Assembly (NCBI GenBank): GCA_017529865.1
Contig: JAFXNA010000018.1
Span: forward strand, 169,138 to 212,946
Direction: 5' to 3'
From: Bacteroidaceae bacterium
GTDB taxonomy: Bacteria; Bacteroidota; Bacteroidia; Bacteroidales; Bacteroidaceae
Length of the DNA: 43,809 bases
The notes under the pieces were generated by a model. It ran no database searches. It worked only from the letters and a program-made list of their open reading frames with translations, and had not been told where the DNA came from. The translations under genes and the position numbers were made by a program. Below, piece after piece: positions 42,204-43,809 of the stretch (the first letter of the stretch is position 1; every line of letters starts with the position of its first letter).

Positions 42204-42965
42204 TCAATTTTGCAGTTCTTCAATTCGTTTTCTCAATCGCTCACCTTTAGCTTTGATAGTAGTCATATCCTTATGAATATCGTTGGCAGCCCATTCTGTC
42301 CCAACTTCTGAAGTTGGAACCTCTATACCTTCCTTGAGAGAAGGCTCTTTGTCTTTCATCGCTATCGACTTCGAAAACGCTTCGTCTTCATGATAGGAAT
42401 TGATGAGCGATTGTGCCCAAGCATAGTGAGGGTCGAGACCCACCCCTTTTGCCCCTCCCTGCGAGGGAGGGGAATAATAACTAGAAGATGTAGTCGGCTT
42501 ATGGTGACTATTTCCCCTTTGGTTCTCTCCCCCTTGGGGGAGTTGGAGGGGGCTGGTCTGAATGGTCTTCTTTGTCATCTCCTTCTCAGTCGGTATTTGC
42601 TGCGAGACAGCTTCTGCTTGCTTCGGCTGCTCTGAAGGCTCTGTGTCATAATTCCAACCAAACAGCACCACCAGCACCACAGAAGCAGCAACTGCAAGGG
42701 TTGCAAGGGCAACATAACGCCAATAGCAAGTGCGTCGATGTTGGAGAATCGAGAAGTATTCCTTTGAATAGTCTTCTGACAAGATATCCTCGGTATACTC
42801 CACCTGCATAGGGGTCAGCATCAGCAGCAATGCTGCTTCTTGTTTGCTGCGTTCTGCCACAGGAACCTCCATGAGTAGCCGTCGTAGTTGCCGCTCCTCT
42901 TCCTTCGATGTCTCGTTCGCCAGATATTTATCAATCAGTTCTTGTTTCACCATTATATTTTCCAT
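42204..42965 (-). CDS. Putative one-TM anti-sigma factor carrying a repeat insertion (operon B)
   Basis: 253 residues. The cytoplasmic N-terminus (1-82) begins MVKQELIDKYLANETSKEEE after four residues (ATG at 42953 is an alternative start), as in Bacteroidota anti-sigma factors. One TM segment spans about 84-103 (YVALATLAVAASVVLVVLFG). The periplasmic part contains a stretch at about 138-178 (LQLPQGGENQRG, SPPSQGGAKGVG) that is the translation of a GC-rich palindromic repeat inserted in frame. A C-terminal coiled-coil-like helix follows (TTIKAKGERLRKRIEELQ). No zinc motif. It lies 13 nt after the sigma gene, so it should hold that sigma factor at the membrane. Role inferred from topology and position. 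Confidence 0.72.
   Translation of the reverse strand: MENIMVKQELIDKYLANETSKEEERQLRRLLMEVPVAERSKQEAALLLMLTPMQVEYTEDILSEDYSKEYFSILQHRRTCYWRYVALATLAVAASVVLVVLFGWNYDTEPSEQPKQAEAVSQQIPTEKEMTKKTIQTSPLQLPQGGENQRGNSHHKPTTSSSYYSPPSQGGAKGVGLDPHYAWAQSLINSYHEDEAFSKSIAMKDKEPSLKEGIEVPTSEVGTEWAANDIHKDMTTIKAKGERLRKRIEELQN
42432..42554. repeat. Palindromic repeat in frame inside the anti-sigma gene
   Basis: CCCCTCCCTGCGAGGGAGGGG (near 42451-42471) and CTCCCCCTTGGGGGAG (near 42526-42541) are the same kind of dyads as at 36250-36417. The region is read in frame as LPQGG...SPPSQGGAKGVG without a stop. Confidence 0.75.
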
Positions 42966-42978
42966 TTAACATTTACCA

Positions 42979-43461
42979 TTATTTCATCGCTTCCATCATC
43001 TTCCGTTTCGCTGTCGATAGGATTGAGCTTACCGACCTCGGGGTTAGTCCTGTTATAGTAGCTATTTCCTGAACGTTAAGTCCATCGAACAACATCAGTT
43101 TGATGAGCCGCTGTTGTGATCGCGTTAACTGCTCTATGCATTGCTGGAGCTGCTCCATCTGCTCATTTGCTATCAGCTGCTTGTCAACTGGAGTGCTTTC
43201 ATCAACGAGCATATCATCCACAAGCGGAACAATACGTTTCACTTGCCGATTGCGCCACCAGCTGACACACAGATTCCGTGTAGCCTTGCACGCAAGCGCA
43301 GTAACATTATGCCCCAGCTCTTCTCGTCGTATCCACAGCCGCAACATCACCTCTTGCACGATATCTTCCGCGTCATCCTTGTCGCGGCAGAATCTCATTG
43401 CGATTTGCATCAACTGCGGCCTCACCCCAAGCGCAATATGCTCAAATTCTCTTGACGTCAT
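42979..43461 (-). CDS. ECF-type RNA polymerase sigma factor (operon B)
   Basis: 160 residues. Region 2 is about 8-72, with MRFCRDKDDAEDIVQEVMLR followed by LACKATRNLCVSWWRNR. Region 4 is about 108-158, with QLTRSQQRLIKLMLFDGLNV, QEIATITGLTPRSVSSILS and a basic recognition helix. It is only moderately similar to the operon-A sigma factor. It heads operon B, with the putative anti-sigma gene 13 nt downstream and four exported proteins after it. A 21-nt perfect dyad lies 57 nt upstream (43519-43539). Confidence 0.93.
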   Translation of the reverse strand: MTSREFEHIALGVRPQLMQIAMRFCRDKDDAEDIVQEVMLRLWIRREELGHNVTALACKATRNLCVSWWRNRQVKRIVPLVDDMLVDESTPVDKQLIANEQMEQLQQCIEQLTRSQQRLIKLMLFDGLNVQEIATITGLTPRSVSSILSTAKRKMMEAMK

Positions 43462-43518
43462 CTGCCCTATATACGCATAACCCCATCAAATGTTAATGAT
43501 TTTTTTCACTTTTTTTTT

Positions 43519-43539
43519 CGAAGATACAAAGTATCTTCG
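43519..43539. promoter_or_regulatory. Perfect 21-nt dyad upstream of sigma operon B
   Basis: CGAAGATAC and GTATCTTCG are separated by AAA. On the minus strand the centre reads ATACTTTGTAT, close to a TAnnTTTG box but one base short, and no T run follows the dyad in either direction except as an upstream tract. It could be an operator overlapping the promoter or a weak terminator for the gene at 43546. Confidence 0.4.
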
Positions 43540-43545
43540 TCGAAA

Positions 43546-43809
43546 TTACTTTTGGCTGACTGGTTTCTTGAACTGCACAGGTACGGTGTATTTCACACGT
43601 ATAGGTTTTCCACATACCTTACCTGGTTTCCATTTCGGCATTGTTTTGAGGACTCGGATGGCTTCGGCATCACAGTCTTTGTGGAGTGAACGAACGACTT
43701 TGAAATCCGATAACGTTCCGTCCTTCTCAACCACCATCTCAATGACGCTGCGCCCCTGTACTTTTCCGTCTGTCACACACTTTGGCAAATGGGTGTTTTC
43801 TTCGATGAA
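43546..43809 (-). CDS. TonB C-terminal-domain protein (5' end cut by window edge)
   Basis: The frame is open from the right edge to the stop at 43546; 87 codons are visible, beginning FIEENTHLPKCVTDG. The segment VQGRSVIEMVVEKDGTLSDF, VVRSLHKDCDAEAIRVLKTM and PKWKPGKVCGKPIRVKYTVP matches the TonB C-terminal domain found in many Bacteroidota envelope proteins: GxV.v.F.v..DG, EA.Rv...MP.W.PG, V.y..Pv.F. It may be part of an energy transducer or of a TonB-C-tailed protein. The N-terminus, and thus the type, lies outside the window. Confidence 0.85.
   Translation of the reverse strand, partial: FIEENTHLPKCVTDGKVQGRSVIEMVVEKDGTLSDFKVVRSLHKDCDAEAIRVLKTMPKWKPGKVCGKPIRVKYTVPVQFKKPVSQK

Overview
The window looks like chromosome from a Prevotella-type Bacteroidales bacterium. 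Several genes start behind the Bacteroidota promoter form TTTG-N19-21-TAnnTTTG. MurF and alanine racemase are fused into one protein next to a GSCFA gene. A succinate dehydrogenase/fumarate reductase operon is present, along with the type IX secretion regulators PorX and PorW/SprE, a DUF6078 protein, a GH51 arabinofuranosidase, and many Sec-exported proteins of unknown function. No rRNA, tRNA, CRISPR array, transposase or phage gene was seen.

Layout. (1) 1-5.8 kb: a truncated secreted protein, a long non-coding stretch with a 29-bp inverted repeat and a possible 22-residue cysteine peptide, a small beta-barrel protein, a possible antisense sRNA, a GH51 arabinofuranosidase and a small secreted protein. 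(2) 5.8-9.1 kb, minus strand: nucleoside kinase, FecE-type ATPase and exported histidine acid phosphatase behind one consensus promoter. (3) 9.1-12.6 kb: GSCFA protein, MurF-Alr fusion and a 65-residue protein. (4) 12.7-16.8 kb: sdhC-sdhA-sdhB, with a four-helix-bundle gene bounded by inverted 8-nt repeat arrays inserted between sdhA and sdhB. (5) 16.9-18.1 kb: two accessory genes and an array of short palindromes. (6) 18.1-31.3 kb, minus strand: DUF4861 protein, RNase R, DnaE, TsaE, PorX, PorW and a lipoprotein. (7) 31.5-43.5 kb, minus strand: two similarly built operons, each with an ECF-type sigma factor, a one-TM putative anti-sigma factor and several exported proteins. The operons share a family of three divergent paralogues. 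One also carries an FGE-like/leucine-rich-repeat fusion and a stand-alone copy of its C-terminal module. The right edge cuts a TonB C-terminal-domain gene.

The most unusual content is small repeats. Arrays of 8-nt units in inverted orientation occur three times: once around a complete four-helix-bundle ORF (15562-16008) and twice without an ORF (30271-30441, 36054-36117). Each lies 5-18 nt upstream of a start codon. A second family, a hairpin of tandem GTNAC-like units plus a conserved tail, and a third, about 77 nt long, each occur twice, near 1-1.7 kb and 36.4-36.7 kb. GC-rich palindromes have also entered coding sequence: in frame in the second anti-sigma factor, in one signal peptide, and probably as the source of two more signal peptides. 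The 8-nt-array element with its four-helix-bundle gene is my best candidate for an undescribed system; its function and mobility are inferred, not shown.
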